60,718 nt of DNA, taken from contig JBBQCZ010000006.1 of the NCBI GenBank assembly GCA_038319215.1, positions 1 to 60,718 on the forward strand, written 5' to 3'. This stretch comes from Bact-19 sp038319215. GTDB taxonomy: Bacteria > Bacteroidota > Bacteroidia > Bacteroidales > ML635J-15. The stretch's first letter is position 1. Every line of letters begins with the position of its first letter. Both the position numbers and the translations under genes were made by a program. The notes below the pieces were generated by a model that saw only the letters and a list, made by a program, of their open reading frames with translations, ran no database searches and was not told where the DNA came from. Of the stretch, positions 9,432 through 16,885 are shown piece by piece.

Positions 9432-9439
9432 AGCCCTTT
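9422..9439. terminator. Bidirectional terminator between uvrC and secDF
   Basis: AAAGGGC-taaa-GCCCTTT forms a 7-base stem with a 4-base loop. The loop and stem edge contain the uvrC stop codon (9429-9431). The A/T flanks suit termination of both converging genes. Confidence 0.6.
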
Positions 9440-9446
9440 CTTTCAA

Positions 9447-12400
9447 TTATTTAATTTCTTTCTTTTTCTTTCTTTTAAGTAAATCGTAAGCAATCGGCGT
9501 TGCTACAAATACAGATGAATATGTTCCAACACCAATACCAATCAATAATGCAAAAGTAAATCCGCGGATTACTTCACCACCAAAGATAAAGATTGCGAGA
9601 ATAACCAACAACGTTGTTAATGAAGTATTAATGGTACGACCAATAGTACTATTTACCGCCTCGTTCATTACATCAATCATTTCTCTCTTTTTGTAAAGAC
9701 CAACATACTCTCTTAATCTGTCGAATACAATCACAGTATCATTGATAGAATAACCAATTACAGTAAGAATAGCTGCAATAAATGCTTGGTCAATCTCCAT
9801 GTTAAATGGCATAATAGTATAAAATAATGAGAAAGCACCCAATACAATAATTGTATCATGCATTAACGCAAGTGTTGCGCCAAGTGAATATTGCCATTTT
9901 CTGAATCGAATAAGAATGTACAAGAACATCAAAACTAATGCGATAGAAATTGCAATAATTGATTTCGACATAATATCATCAGCAACGGTTGGACCAACTT
10001 TTTGTGAAGTTTGACGATAATCATTAAAGAATTCATCTTGTGTAATATTTTCTTTAATAAGTGGTTTCAATCCAATATACAACAAAGAGTCAGCTAAATT
10101 GTCGGCATCTTTCTCATTGATTTTAAATTTGGTTGTAATTTTAACCTGATTACTTGAACCAAAAGTTTTAACAGTTGGAACATCACCATACACTTTTCCT
10201 AAAGCCTTTGCAACCTCATCAGGGGCAACAGTTTCTTTAAAGGATACAATATAATTACGTCCACCAGTAAAATCGATACCAGGATTTAACCCTCTTGTAA
10301 ATAATGAAGCTAAACTTACAACAATAAGAATCCCCGAAATTACATAAGCAACCTTACGTTTCTCAACGAATTTAATTTTCAGGTTAATAAATAAGTTTTG
10401 AGTCATTTTTGTACCAAAGCTTAATTTTCTGTCTTTATCCATCATTGTCACAAAAATAATTCTGGAAATAAAGATTGCAGAAAACAATGAAGATAGAATA
10501 CCTATAATAAGAGTTGTAGCAAAACCTTGTACTGGGCCTACACCAAATGTAGCCAAAACGATACCGATAATTAAAGTAGTAACGTTACCGTCGATAATTG
10601 CAGAGTACGCATGTTTATAACCATCGGCTACGGCAGTTTTAAGTTGTTTTCCAGCTCTAAGTTCTTCACGAATACGCTCGTAAATAATTACGTTCGCATC
10701 CACCGCCATACCAAGAGTAAGGACAATACCAGCAATACCAGGCAATGTGAGTGCCGCTCCAAGAGAAGCAAGAACTCCGAAAATAAAGAATATATTAACT
10801 ATAAGTGCAATATCTGCAATAATACCACCTTTTCCATAATAGAAAATCATGTATAAAAGGATAATTAAAAATGCAATTAAGAATGAATTAAGACCAGAGT
10901 CGATTGCTTTTTGACCCAAAGTAGGACCTACGATTTCTTTTGAAAGAATATTTGCAGGTGCCGGCATCTTACCAGATTTCAAAACGTTTGCAAGGTCGGT
11001 TGCTTCTTCAAGAGTAAAGTCTCCAGTAATAGAAGATCTTCCACCTTTAATTTCGTCATTAACATTTGGGAATGAATAAACATATCCATCAAGAACAATT
11101 GCAATGCTCTTACCAATATTTTCGCGAGTAATACGAGCCCATTCTGTTGAACCTGCACCGTTCATACTCATGGTAACTTCAGCAGTCGCCTGATTTTGTC
11201 CAAATTCCTGATTTGCATTTGTAATAACATCACCACCTAGAACAGATCCACCTTCTTTACCTTTTTTCAAGGCAATAAGTTGATAATAACCTGGCTCGTC
11301 AGGTAATGCTTTAAAACTCCAAGCAAAAACTAAATCTTTAGGAAACAATCTTTTTACAGACTCTCTATTTAAATCTGCAATAACAGATTGCATGTCGCCT
11401 TCTTTTGCAAAACCAACAACAGGACCGTATATTTGGTATTTTCCAACTTGAGAAACAAGTCTTTCAAACAAAGCACCTGCAGCATTGGAATTCACAGAAT
11501 CTTTTGTTGCAACTTCAGCTGTCTTTTCAGTTGTATCAGCACCTTCAATAACCTCATTGTCATCAAAAACTACATCTTCTTTTACTTGAGCTTTATCAAC
11601 GGCAACAACTTCTTTTGGAGATTTAGTCTTTTCTTTTTCGCCGTCTTTAATACTAGCAATTAAAACATTTGCTTCGGAAAGCTTACTATATATTTCTTCT
11701 GCACTATAAGTTTCCCAAAACTCGAGAACTGCAGCTTGCTTTAATAAATCTTCAACACGTTCAGGATCTTTAATCCCCGGTAGTTCAATATGAAAAACTC
11801 CCTTAACAGCAACATCTCGTTGAATATTAGGCTGAACTACACCAAAATGATCAATACGTTTTCTCAAAACGTCAAATGCATTTTCGATAGCAGCTTCATA
11901 TTCCTCAGAAATATAAGTAAGAACTTCGGCATCGGTCGATTTAATTGTAATTCTATCCTGATTACTTGTAGTTATAAATAAAGATGCTAAAACTGGAGAA
12001 TTATCCTTTTTAACTTTATTATACGCCTCTCCAAAAATCTGAATAAAATCTTTTCCTGTTTGCTGCGACTTTAAAGTTTCAGCTTCTTCTATGGCTTTCA
12101 ACAAAGTAGAATCCGCTTGATTATTGGCAAGAGCCACAATAATCTCATCTGCAGATATCTCCAGTGTTATATTCATTCCACCTTTAAGGTCAAGACCTAA
12201 ATTAAGTTCTCTCTCCTTACACTCCATATAAGTGTATTTTTTTAGAAGAGTAAAGACAACTTGATTGTTTAGAGAATCAAGATACTTTCTTGTTAATGAG
12301 TCCATGATATGTATTTTCTCAGACTCATCAACCTTTAAATTCATCGCTTCGAATCGTGTCTGTGCATATTCGTCTGCATTATTTTCTACACTCTTTACTG

Positions 12401-12479
12401 CAAATGTAAAAGATAAGTAATACAAACTGATTATGACAAGCAGCACTGTTACCAGAATAATCGCTCCTTTGTTACGCAT
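9447..12479 (-). CDS. secDF: Fused protein translocase subunit SecDF
   Basis: Uses the proton gradient to pull exported proteins through SecYEG. The 1010-residue protein is a natural SecD-SecF fusion, common in Bacteroidota. The SecD part has a first membrane helix (residues 6-28), the GLDLKGG motif at 95-101, a large periplasmic P1 region and the membrane motif GMAVDANVIIYERIREEL near 588. The SecF part has GIDFTGGR near 733 and SINDTVIVFDRLRE in its membrane domain, and ends in a Lys-rich tail. The P1 region carries an acidic, Lys/Val-rich insertion at about 275-340 that looks disordered. The gene converges on uvrC; its promoter box is at 12537-12544. Confidence 0.96.
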   Translation of the reverse strand: MRNKGAIILVTVLLVIISLYYLSFTFAVKSVENNADEYAQTRFEAMNLKVDESEKIHIMDSLTRKYLDSLNNQVVFTLLKKYTYMECKERELNLGLDLKGGMNITLEISADEIIVALANNQADSTLLKAIEEAETLKSQQTGKDFIQIFGEAYNKVKKDNSPVLASLFITTSNQDRITIKSTDAEVLTYISEEYEAAIENAFDVLRKRIDHFGVVQPNIQRDVAVKGVFHIELPGIKDPERVEDLLKQAAVLEFWETYSAEEIYSKLSEANVLIASIKDGEKEKTKSPKEVVAVDKAQVKEDVVFDDNEVIEGADTTEKTAEVATKDSVNSNAAGALFERLVSQVGKYQIYGPVVGFAKEGDMQSVIADLNRESVKRLFPKDLVFAWSFKALPDEPGYYQLIALKKGKEGGSVLGGDVITNANQEFGQNQATAEVTMSMNGAGSTEWARITRENIGKSIAIVLDGYVYSFPNVNDEIKGGRSSITGDFTLEEATDLANVLKSGKMPAPANILSKEIVGPTLGQKAIDSGLNSFLIAFLIILLYMIFYYGKGGIIADIALIVNIFFIFGVLASLGAALTLPGIAGIVLTLGMAVDANVIIYERIREELRAGKQLKTAVADGYKHAYSAIIDGNVTTLIIGIVLATFGVGPVQGFATTLIIGILSSLFSAIFISRIIFVTMMDKDRKLSFGTKMTQNLFINLKIKFVEKRKVAYVISGILIVVSLASLFTRGLNPGIDFTGGRNYIVSFKETVAPDEVAKALGKVYGDVPTVKTFGSSNQVKITTKFKINEKDADNLADSLLYIGLKPLIKENITQDEFFNDYRQTSQKVGPTVADDIMSKSIIAISIALVLMFLYILIRFRKWQYSLGATLALMHDTIIVLGAFSLFYTIMPFNMEIDQAFIAAILTVIGYSINDTVIVFDRLREYVGLYKKREMIDVMNEAVNSTIGRTINTSLTTLLVILAIFIFGGEVIRGFTFALLIGIGVGTYSSVFVATPIAYDLLKRKKKKEIK

Positions 12480-12536
12480 GTTTGATAATTTTATTAACGT
12501 TAATTATTTTAATTCAGTTTAAAAATTTTAAGTTTG

Positions 12537-12544
12537 CAAATATA
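12537..12544 (-). promoter_or_regulatory. Promoter -7 box of secDF
   Basis: On the minus strand this reads TATATTTG, an exact TAnnTTTG match, about 58 bases upstream of the secDF ATG. No clear -33 TTG is seen. Confidence 0.5.
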
Positions 12545-12589
12545 GACTTTTTTTAAAAACTATCAGTGTTTTATACCAATATTTTAATT

Positions 12590-13030
12590 CTAATTTTTAT
12601 TAAGCAGCAAAATACTTGTTTCAAAATCTAATATTGCTTTATATTTTACTAAAAAGTCACTCCCCAAAATACCTGCAATTATTGGCAATTTAAGGCTTTT
12701 ATATAACAAATTTATATGTTCCATTGAAGTAAAAATAGCTTCCTGATTTTCAATTTTTAATCGTCCAATATTTAGCGTATTTACAACACCACTGCTTAAT
12801 TCAGGAATTTCCGCATTAAATCCCGACCCACTGCCACTTCCTTTAACTTCAGAGAATTTAGTTTCTTTAAATGCTTTATTTTCTATGTCAAAAATAGAAT
12901 TAGACGCACCGGTATCAATTAACAAAACAGATTTACATCCATTTATTAAACTTCGTACAGCAATATGTTTACCCCCGCCATCTAATTCGAATAATACTAA
13001 TTTAATTTTTATTGGTTTGTTACTTTTCAT
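12590..13030 (-). CDS. Retropepsin-like aspartic protease, single domain
   Basis: A 146-residue protein with the retroviral-type aspartic protease pattern. The active-site motif is LLIDTGAS (Asp39-Thr-Gly-Ala-Ser43), and a C-terminal GILGSDFLVKYKAILDFE segment matches the second hydrophobic-hydrophobic-Gly element of bacterial retropepsins. There is one catalytic motif, so the enzyme would have to dimerise. There is no signal peptide, so it is probably cytosolic. The substrate is unknown. It lies upstream of secDF on the same strand with a 110-base gap and a separate promoter between them. Confidence 0.8.
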   Translation of the reverse strand: MKSNKPIKIKLVLFELDGGGKHIAVRSLINGCKSVLLIDTGASNSIFDIENKAFKETKFSEVKGSGSGSGFNAEIPELSSGVVNTLNIGRLKIENQEAIFTSMEHINLLYKSLKLPIIAGILGSDFLVKYKAILDFETSILLLNKN

Positions 13031-13187
13031 AAACTTATCTTATAGTTCTGACAATCAACTTGTTATAATATATATTAGCTCCTGTAAATCAATTTAAAAA
13101 TATTTTTTTCAAAATAAAACTGACATGTCGATTAAACCTTTTTTGGATAACGATGTCAATAATCCCGTAATCAAAAATATAAAAATT

Positions 13188-13721
13188 ATGAAAACCAAAT
13201 TATTATTTTTCTCGGTATTAGTTATTTCAGGTTTAATGTTCTCAAATATTGGTTTTGCACAACAAGATTGCAAAAGCAAAAGTGGCGATAACAAAACTTG
13301 TATTATGGACGAATTAACACCAGACCAAACAAAAAAGGTAGAAGCAATTAAATTAGAAAGTGACAGAAAAATTACATTGTATAAAGCTGATTTAAAAATT
13401 AAAAAGGCTGAATATGATAAATTAATGATTGCTGAAAGTCCAGTAAAAAAAGACATTGATGCGAAAATCGACGAAATGTCAGTACTTAAATCAAACATTC
13501 AAAAGGAAAATGTAAATCGCAGACTTTCTATTCGCAACGAACTTACTCCAGAGCAACGAGTAAAATTTGATGCAATGCAATCTAAAAAGGGCAACGGAAA
13601 TGATTGTCATTCAGGAAAATCTGATACTCAAATGCACAAAGGTTGCGATAAAGAAGGAATGCAAAAGGGCTGCGAAGAGCAAATGCACAAAAATTGCGAT
13701 AAATCCTCAGTAAAAAAATAA
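13188..13721 (+). CDS. Periplasmic LTxxQ (Spy/CpxP-like) protein with Cys/His-rich tail
   Basis: The product has a signal peptide ending in GFAQ and two LTP-x-Q motifs (ELTPDQTKKVEAIK and ELTPEQRVKFDAMQ), the mark of Spy/CpxP-like periplasmic chaperones and metal-stress proteins. After the helical core comes a 45-residue tail with five Cys and four His in loose repeats (MHKGCDK, MQKGCEE, MHKNCDK), suggesting metal binding. I chose the ATG at 13188 (177 aa) because the signal peptide begins there. The frame stays open upstream to 13125. A strong terminator follows at 13771. Confidence 0.8.
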   Translation: MKTKLLFFSVLVISGLMFSNIGFAQQDCKSKSGDNKTCIMDELTPDQTKKVEAIKLESDRKITLYKADLKIKKAEYDKLMIAESPVKKDIDAKIDEMSVLKSNIQKENVNRRLSIRNELTPEQRVKFDAMQSKKGNGNDCHSGKSDTQMHKGCDKEGMQKGCEEQMHKNCDKSSVKK

Positions 13722-13723
13722 AT

Positions 13724-13739
13724 CTAGGTTAAACCCTAG
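13724..13739 (+). terminator. Weak hairpin after the LTxxQ gene
   Basis: CTAGG (13724-13728) and CCTAG (13735-13739) can pair just after the stop codon. The following T-run is short, so this may only be an RNA end-stabilising hairpin. Confidence 0.3.
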
Positions 13740-13770
13740 TTTACAAAAGTAGTTTTGCTTTTTCATAAGT

Positions 13771-13808
13771 AATCTGTCCGTAATGTAATTTGCGGGCAGA
13801 TTTTTTTT
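13771..13808 (+). terminator. Rho-independent terminator after the LTxxQ gene
   Basis: AATCTGTCCG (13771-13780) pairs with CGGGCAGATT (13793-13802), including one G-T pair, and is followed by a run of eight T. It is a strong intrinsic terminator for rightward transcription. Confidence 0.8.
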
Positions 13809-13850
13809 ATCTTTACTTTTTTAGGAATAATTTTTGCAAAACTGACACAT

Positions 13851-14642
13851 ATGAAATTTACCTTATTAATATTATTATTATTTTGTTCGTTTTTCTTTAA
13901 CCAATCTACTGCTCAATCTGGAAAGTTTTCGGAATTTGAGGTTAAAGCAAACAACTTCGCAGTTGACAATCTCGGATATTTCTATTTTATTGATGGGGCA
14001 TCTCTAACAAAAACCGACAAAGACTTTCAAACTATCTCTCAATATTCTGACAAAACTTATGGAGAGATAACAGACATAGACGTTAGCGACCCTTTTAGAA
14101 TCCTCATTTTCTTTAAAGACTTTAATGTTATTGTTTTCCTCGACAACCAGCTTGCGAGTCTTCGAGATCCAATTTCACTCGACGACCTAGGATTTTATTC
14201 TGTTGATGCTGTATGCTCTTCTGCAGCCGGTAGTTTTAGACTTTACGACAATCAAACCTCATCGGTTATCACAATTGGAAAAGATTTAAATGTAATTCAA
14301 ACCGGAACAAGTCTCTACAGTATATCTGGCGACTATAAAGCTGTTAAGATTAGAGAATCTAATAATTTTGTTTTTGTCCTATTTTCTTCAGGATATATTA
14401 TCAGGCTCGATAAATTTTCCAATTTCGCAAACAATTATTTTTGTGGAGAAGGAATTTTGTTCGACAGTTTTAACGACGACCTCTATATTATTAACGAAAA
14501 TGCTGTTTTTGGTCTAGACGACAAAAATAACAAAATACTGTACTTTAATTTTGAACCTATGAAAATTCTCGATTTTAAGATGCGTGCAGAGAAATTATTT
14601 ATCTTGTCTGAAAAATCGTTGATAACTTTTAAAATTCTTTAG
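13851..14642 (+). CDS. Exported protein of unknown function
   Basis: A 263-residue protein with a clear signal peptide (about 22 residues, ending STAQ). The mature part is made of short beta-rich segments of similar spacing (NLGYFYFIDGASLTKTDKDF, FRILIFFKDFNVIVFLDNQL, NNFVFVLFSSGYIIRLDKF, DDLYIINENAVFGLDDKN), which suggests a small beta-propeller-like fold. No family was recognised. It starts 43 bases after the preceding terminator. The deoxynucleoside kinase begins 70 bases downstream on the same strand, so the two may share a transcript. The base composition is like that of its neighbours. Confidence 0.75.
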   Translation: MKFTLLILLLFCSFFFNQSTAQSGKFSEFEVKANNFAVDNLGYFYFIDGASLTKTDKDFQTISQYSDKTYGEITDIDVSDPFRILIFFKDFNVIVFLDNQLASLRDPISLDDLGFYSVDAVCSSAAGSFRLYDNQTSSVITIGKDLNVIQTGTSLYSISGDYKAVKIRESNNFVFVLFSSGYIIRLDKFSNFANNYFCGEGILFDSFNDDLYIINENAVFGLDDKNNKILYFNFEPMKILDFKMRAEKLFILSEKSLITFKIL

Positions 14643-14712
14643 TTTTTTTTTTGCCTTAAATCATTTTTTAATTCTATTTTTAAAGATTGAAAATTAATCT
14701 AAAGGAAGAGTT

Positions 14713-15327
14713 ATGCATATAGCAGTAGCAGGAAATATTGGAGCCGGAAAAACGACACTTACAAAACTTCTGGCAAAAAATTACGGTTGGTCACCTCATT
14801 TTGAGGATGTTGACGATAATCCATACCTTAACGACTTTTATGATGATATGCAAAGATGGTCATTCAACTTGCAGATATATTTCCTAAACAGTCGTTTTAA
14901 TCAGATTCTTGAGATTCGCAAGTCTGGCAAAACAATTATCCAAGATAGAACTATTTATGAAGATTCATATATTTTTGCTCCGAATCTCCATTCTATGGGT
15001 TTAATGACAACACGTGATTTTGACAATTATTTTAGTCTGTTCTCTTTAATGGCAACTTTAGTTGAAGCTCCAGACTTATTAATATACTTGCGCGCATCTG
15101 TCCCAAAGCTTGTACAACAAATACAACAACGCGGTCGTAAGTACGAAAATACAATCCGTCTCGATTATCTTAAACGTCTTAACGAAAGATATGAAGCATG
15201 GGTTGCTAATTATAAAGGAGGAAAATTGCTTATAATTGATGTTGACAATCTTGATTTTACGCAACGTCCCGAAGATTTGAGGACTATTATTAATAGAATT
15301 GATGCTGAGATAAACGGTTTGTTTTAA
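14713..15327 (+). CDS. Deoxynucleoside kinase
   Basis: Phosphorylates deoxynucleosides for nucleotide salvage (dNK/dGK/dAK family), in the cytosol. The 204-residue product has the P-loop GNIGAGKT at residues 7-14, the D-R motif in IIQDRTIYEDSYIF near 77, the lid Arg-rich segment QQIQQRGRKYE and a typical C-terminal helix. The length is normal. The preferred base cannot be read with certainty. A Shine-Dalgarno-like AAAGGAAG lies just before the ATG. A bidirectional terminator separates it from the convergent PfkB kinase. Confidence 0.9.
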   Translation: MHIAVAGNIGAGKTTLTKLLAKNYGWSPHFEDVDDNPYLNDFYDDMQRWSFNLQIYFLNSRFNQILEIRKSGKTIIQDRTIYEDSYIFAPNLHSMGLMTTRDFDNYFSLFSLMATLVEAPDLLIYLRASVPKLVQQIQQRGRKYENTIRLDYLKRLNERYEAWVANYKGGKLLIIDVDNLDFTQRPEDLRTIINRIDAEINGLF

Positions 15328-15343
15328 TTTCAATATGAAAAAC

Positions 15344-15376
15344 AAAAAAAGGCATCCGAATGGATGCCTTTTTTTT
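15344..15376. terminator. Bidirectional terminator between deoxynucleoside kinase and PfkB genes
   Basis: GGCATCC (15351-15357) and GGATGCC (15362-15368) form a 7-base stem with a 4-base loop, flanked by an A-run on the left and a T-run on the right, so it works in both directions. Confidence 0.85.
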
Positions 15377-15390
15377 ACATCTAATTAATA

Positions 15391-16365
15391 TTAAAGTTCC
15401 GAAACCGCAGTTTTAATATTTTTCCAACGATTTTCATCCATCGTAGCACCAATAACCTCAATTACGTTTCCAGCTAAAATAGCACCAGCTTTTGCGCATT
15501 TGTCTAAAGGCCAGTTGTTAACCATACCATACAAGAATCCCGCTGCATAATTATCACCAGCACCAGTCGAGTCGATAGGTTTAACTTTTATAACACCTGC
15601 CTTATGAATTTCTTTACCTTTTTTAATAAAAGAACCACCCTCGCCAATTTTCACTACAGCTATAGTACAAATTCCAGAAATCATTTCTAAAGCTTTCTCA
15701 GGTTCTTCTCCTGTAAAAGCTTTGGCTTCCTCTTCGTTAGCAAAAACAATGTCAACATACTTTTCTGTAAGATATTTAAGAAACTCCAAATTAAATTCTA
15801 CGACATTATAACTAGCAAGATCGAGCGAAATAGTTAAACCACAATTTTTTGCACTACTCATTGCCTTTTCAATCAGATCATGATTAAATATAAGGTAACC
15901 TTCAACATGAAGTATATCGTAACCTTCAAACATAGAGTCTGTAATATCTTCTGGGGTTAATTCCGAAGCGGCACCCAAATAAGTTGCAAAAGTACGTTCA
16001 GAATCTTTTGAAACTAACGCGACAGCAAGTCCTGTTGGAGTCTCAGTTTTGATTAATTTAGGAATTACTCCCGTATTTTTCATGTCCGAGGCAAAAAACT
16101 CACCCATTTTGTCATTTCCAATTTTTCCTAAATATCCAGTACGAATGCCTAGGTTTGCAAGACTTCTAATAGTATTTGCAGCAGATCCGCCACTCGCTAA
16201 GCTTTTTGGCAAATTGTCAGTTTGTTGCTGAACTTTAATACTAGTTTCTAAATCTACAAGCTGCATGCTTCCTTTTGGAAGTCCCAGTGTATCAAGCACT
16301 TGATCGTCGTTAAGCATTGTCATTACGTCAACCAATGCATTTCCCATTGCAATAATTTTTGTCAT
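15391..16365 (-). CDS. PfkB-family sugar/nucleoside kinase (adenosine kinase-like)
   Basis: A ribokinase-fold kinase of 324 residues. It has the N-terminal GNALVDVM, the substrate-binding GGSAANTIRSLANLG motif near 60, and the C-terminal catalytic signature DSTGAGDNYAAGFLYG with the base Asp. Similar Bacteroidota proteins are often named adenosine kinase, but the substrate is not certain. I use the ATG at 16365; the open frame extends upstream to 16428 across its own promoter, so that longer start is unlikely. It converges with the deoxynucleoside kinase gene. Confidence 0.88.
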   Translation of the reverse strand: MTKIIAMGNALVDVMTMLNDDQVLDTLGLPKGSMQLVDLETSIKVQQQTDNLPKSLASGGSAANTIRSLANLGIRTGYLGKIGNDKMGEFFASDMKNTGVIPKLIKTETPTGLAVALVSKDSERTFATYLGAASELTPEDITDSMFEGYDILHVEGYLIFNHDLIEKAMSSAKNCGLTISLDLASYNVVEFNLEFLKYLTEKYVDIVFANEEEAKAFTGEEPEKALEMISGICTIAVVKIGEGGSFIKKGKEIHKAGVIKVKPIDSTGAGDNYAAGFLYGMVNNWPLDKCAKAGAILAGNVIEVIGATMDENRWKNIKTAVSEL

Positions 16366-16393
16366 TTTTAAAAATTTTTGAAAAAATATTTTG

Positions 16394-16423
16394 CAAATAT
16401 AAAAAACAATATTAGTTTTGCAA
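16394..16423 (-). promoter_or_regulatory. Promoter of the PfkB kinase gene
   Basis: On the minus strand, TTG (16423-16421), a 19-base spacer and TATATTTG (16401-16394) give a full match to the Bacteroidota promoter pattern. The ATG is about 28 bases downstream. Confidence 0.65.
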
Positions 16424-16431
16424 CGCAATTT

Positions 16432-16505
16432 TCCTTCTTAGCTCAGTTGGTTAGAGCACCTGACTGTTAATCAGGGGGTCCTTGGTTCAAGTCCAAGAGA
16501 GGGAG
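16432..16505 (+). tRNA. tRNA-Asn (anticodon GTT)
   Basis: The 74 bases fold as a full cloverleaf: acceptor TCCTTCT/AGAGGGA, D-stem GCTC/GAGC, anticodon stem CCTGA/TCAGG with loop CTGTTAA (anticodon GTT), variable GGGTC, T-stem CTTGG/CCAAG with TTCAAGT, and discriminator G. CCA is not encoded. A terminator follows at once. Confidence 0.95.
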
Positions 16506-16510
16506 CGGAA

Positions 16511-16536
16511 AGCCTGAAGAAATTCAGGCTTTTTTT
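16511..16536 (+). terminator. Terminator of tRNA-Asn
   Basis: AGCCTGAA-gaaa-TTCAGGCT is a perfect 8-base stem with a GAAA tetraloop, followed by a T-run. Confidence 0.85.
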
Positions 16537-16595
16537 GTTGGAAAAAGTCTTCGTTTATTTCAGTGTCTGGATGTTGTTTTTTTAATCAAGATACA

Positions 16596-16697
16596 TTAAT
16601 TCGCTGTTCTTACTTCGTTATTCTGCGTTCGTACTTCATTTTTTTAACTCAGAACTCAGAACAAAAGAACAAAAGAACAGTAGAACAAACGAATTAA
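16596..16697. repeat. Imperfect inverted repeat with AGAACA tandem units
   Basis: The left arm TTAATTCG-CTGTTCT (16596-16610) and right arm AGAACA-AA-CGAATTAA (16682-16697) are complementary apart from one extra base. Between them lie short degenerate GAAC repeats. It looks like intergenic repeat debris. Confidence 0.5.
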
Positions 16698-16723
16698 GAA
16701 TTAAGAAGTGAGATTGCAGAATA

Positions 16724-16781
16724 TAAACGATTTGACTCCTTTGTTTTTCATTCGTGTTAATTAGTGTTATTAGTGGACAGC
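16724..16781 (+). repeat. 58-bp direct repeat, left copy
   Basis: Identical base for base to 18628-18685. It begins TAAACGATTTGACTCC and ends AGTGTTATTAGTGGACAGC. The similarity continues upstream (AATTAAGAAGTG and GATTGCAG in both copies), but the right copy has an inserted GC-rich palindrome there. Confidence 0.9.
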
Positions 16782-16831
16782 TTTTTTTGTTTTATTTTTC
16801 TACTAGTTTCACGAATTTTCACGAATGTGGA

Positions 16832-16862
16832 TTGTTCCGAAAACATAAAATTATTATATTTG
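16832..16862 (+). promoter_or_regulatory. Promoter of the LRR protein gene
   Basis: TTG at 16832-16834, a 20-base spacer and TATATTTG at 16855-16862 match the Bacteroidota pattern. The ATG lies 24 bases downstream. Confidence 0.6.
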
Positions 16863-16885
16863 CATATATACCAGATAAATAATTA

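Larger units (their letters stand above)
16537..16885. other. Repeat-rich intergenic region before the LRR gene
   Basis: No gene is seen. The region holds an imperfect inverted repeat (16596-16610 with 16682-16697), a run of AGAACA-like units (16653-16690), the left copy of the 58-bp direct repeat (16724-16781), a CACGAATTTTCACGAAT stretch and the LRR gene promoter (16832-16862). Confidence 0.6.

Noticed and set aside
13125..13187. Longer start for the LTxxQ protein at 13125
   Set aside because: The signal peptide begins at the ATG at 13188.
16653..16690. Short GAAC repeats as a possible CRISPR or satellite
   Set aside because: Units are too short and irregular, with no spacers of constant size.
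16432..16885. tRNA-Asn as an integration site of a genomic island
   Set aside because: I saw no second copy of the tRNA 3' end downstream and no integrase gene, so an att site cannot be supported.
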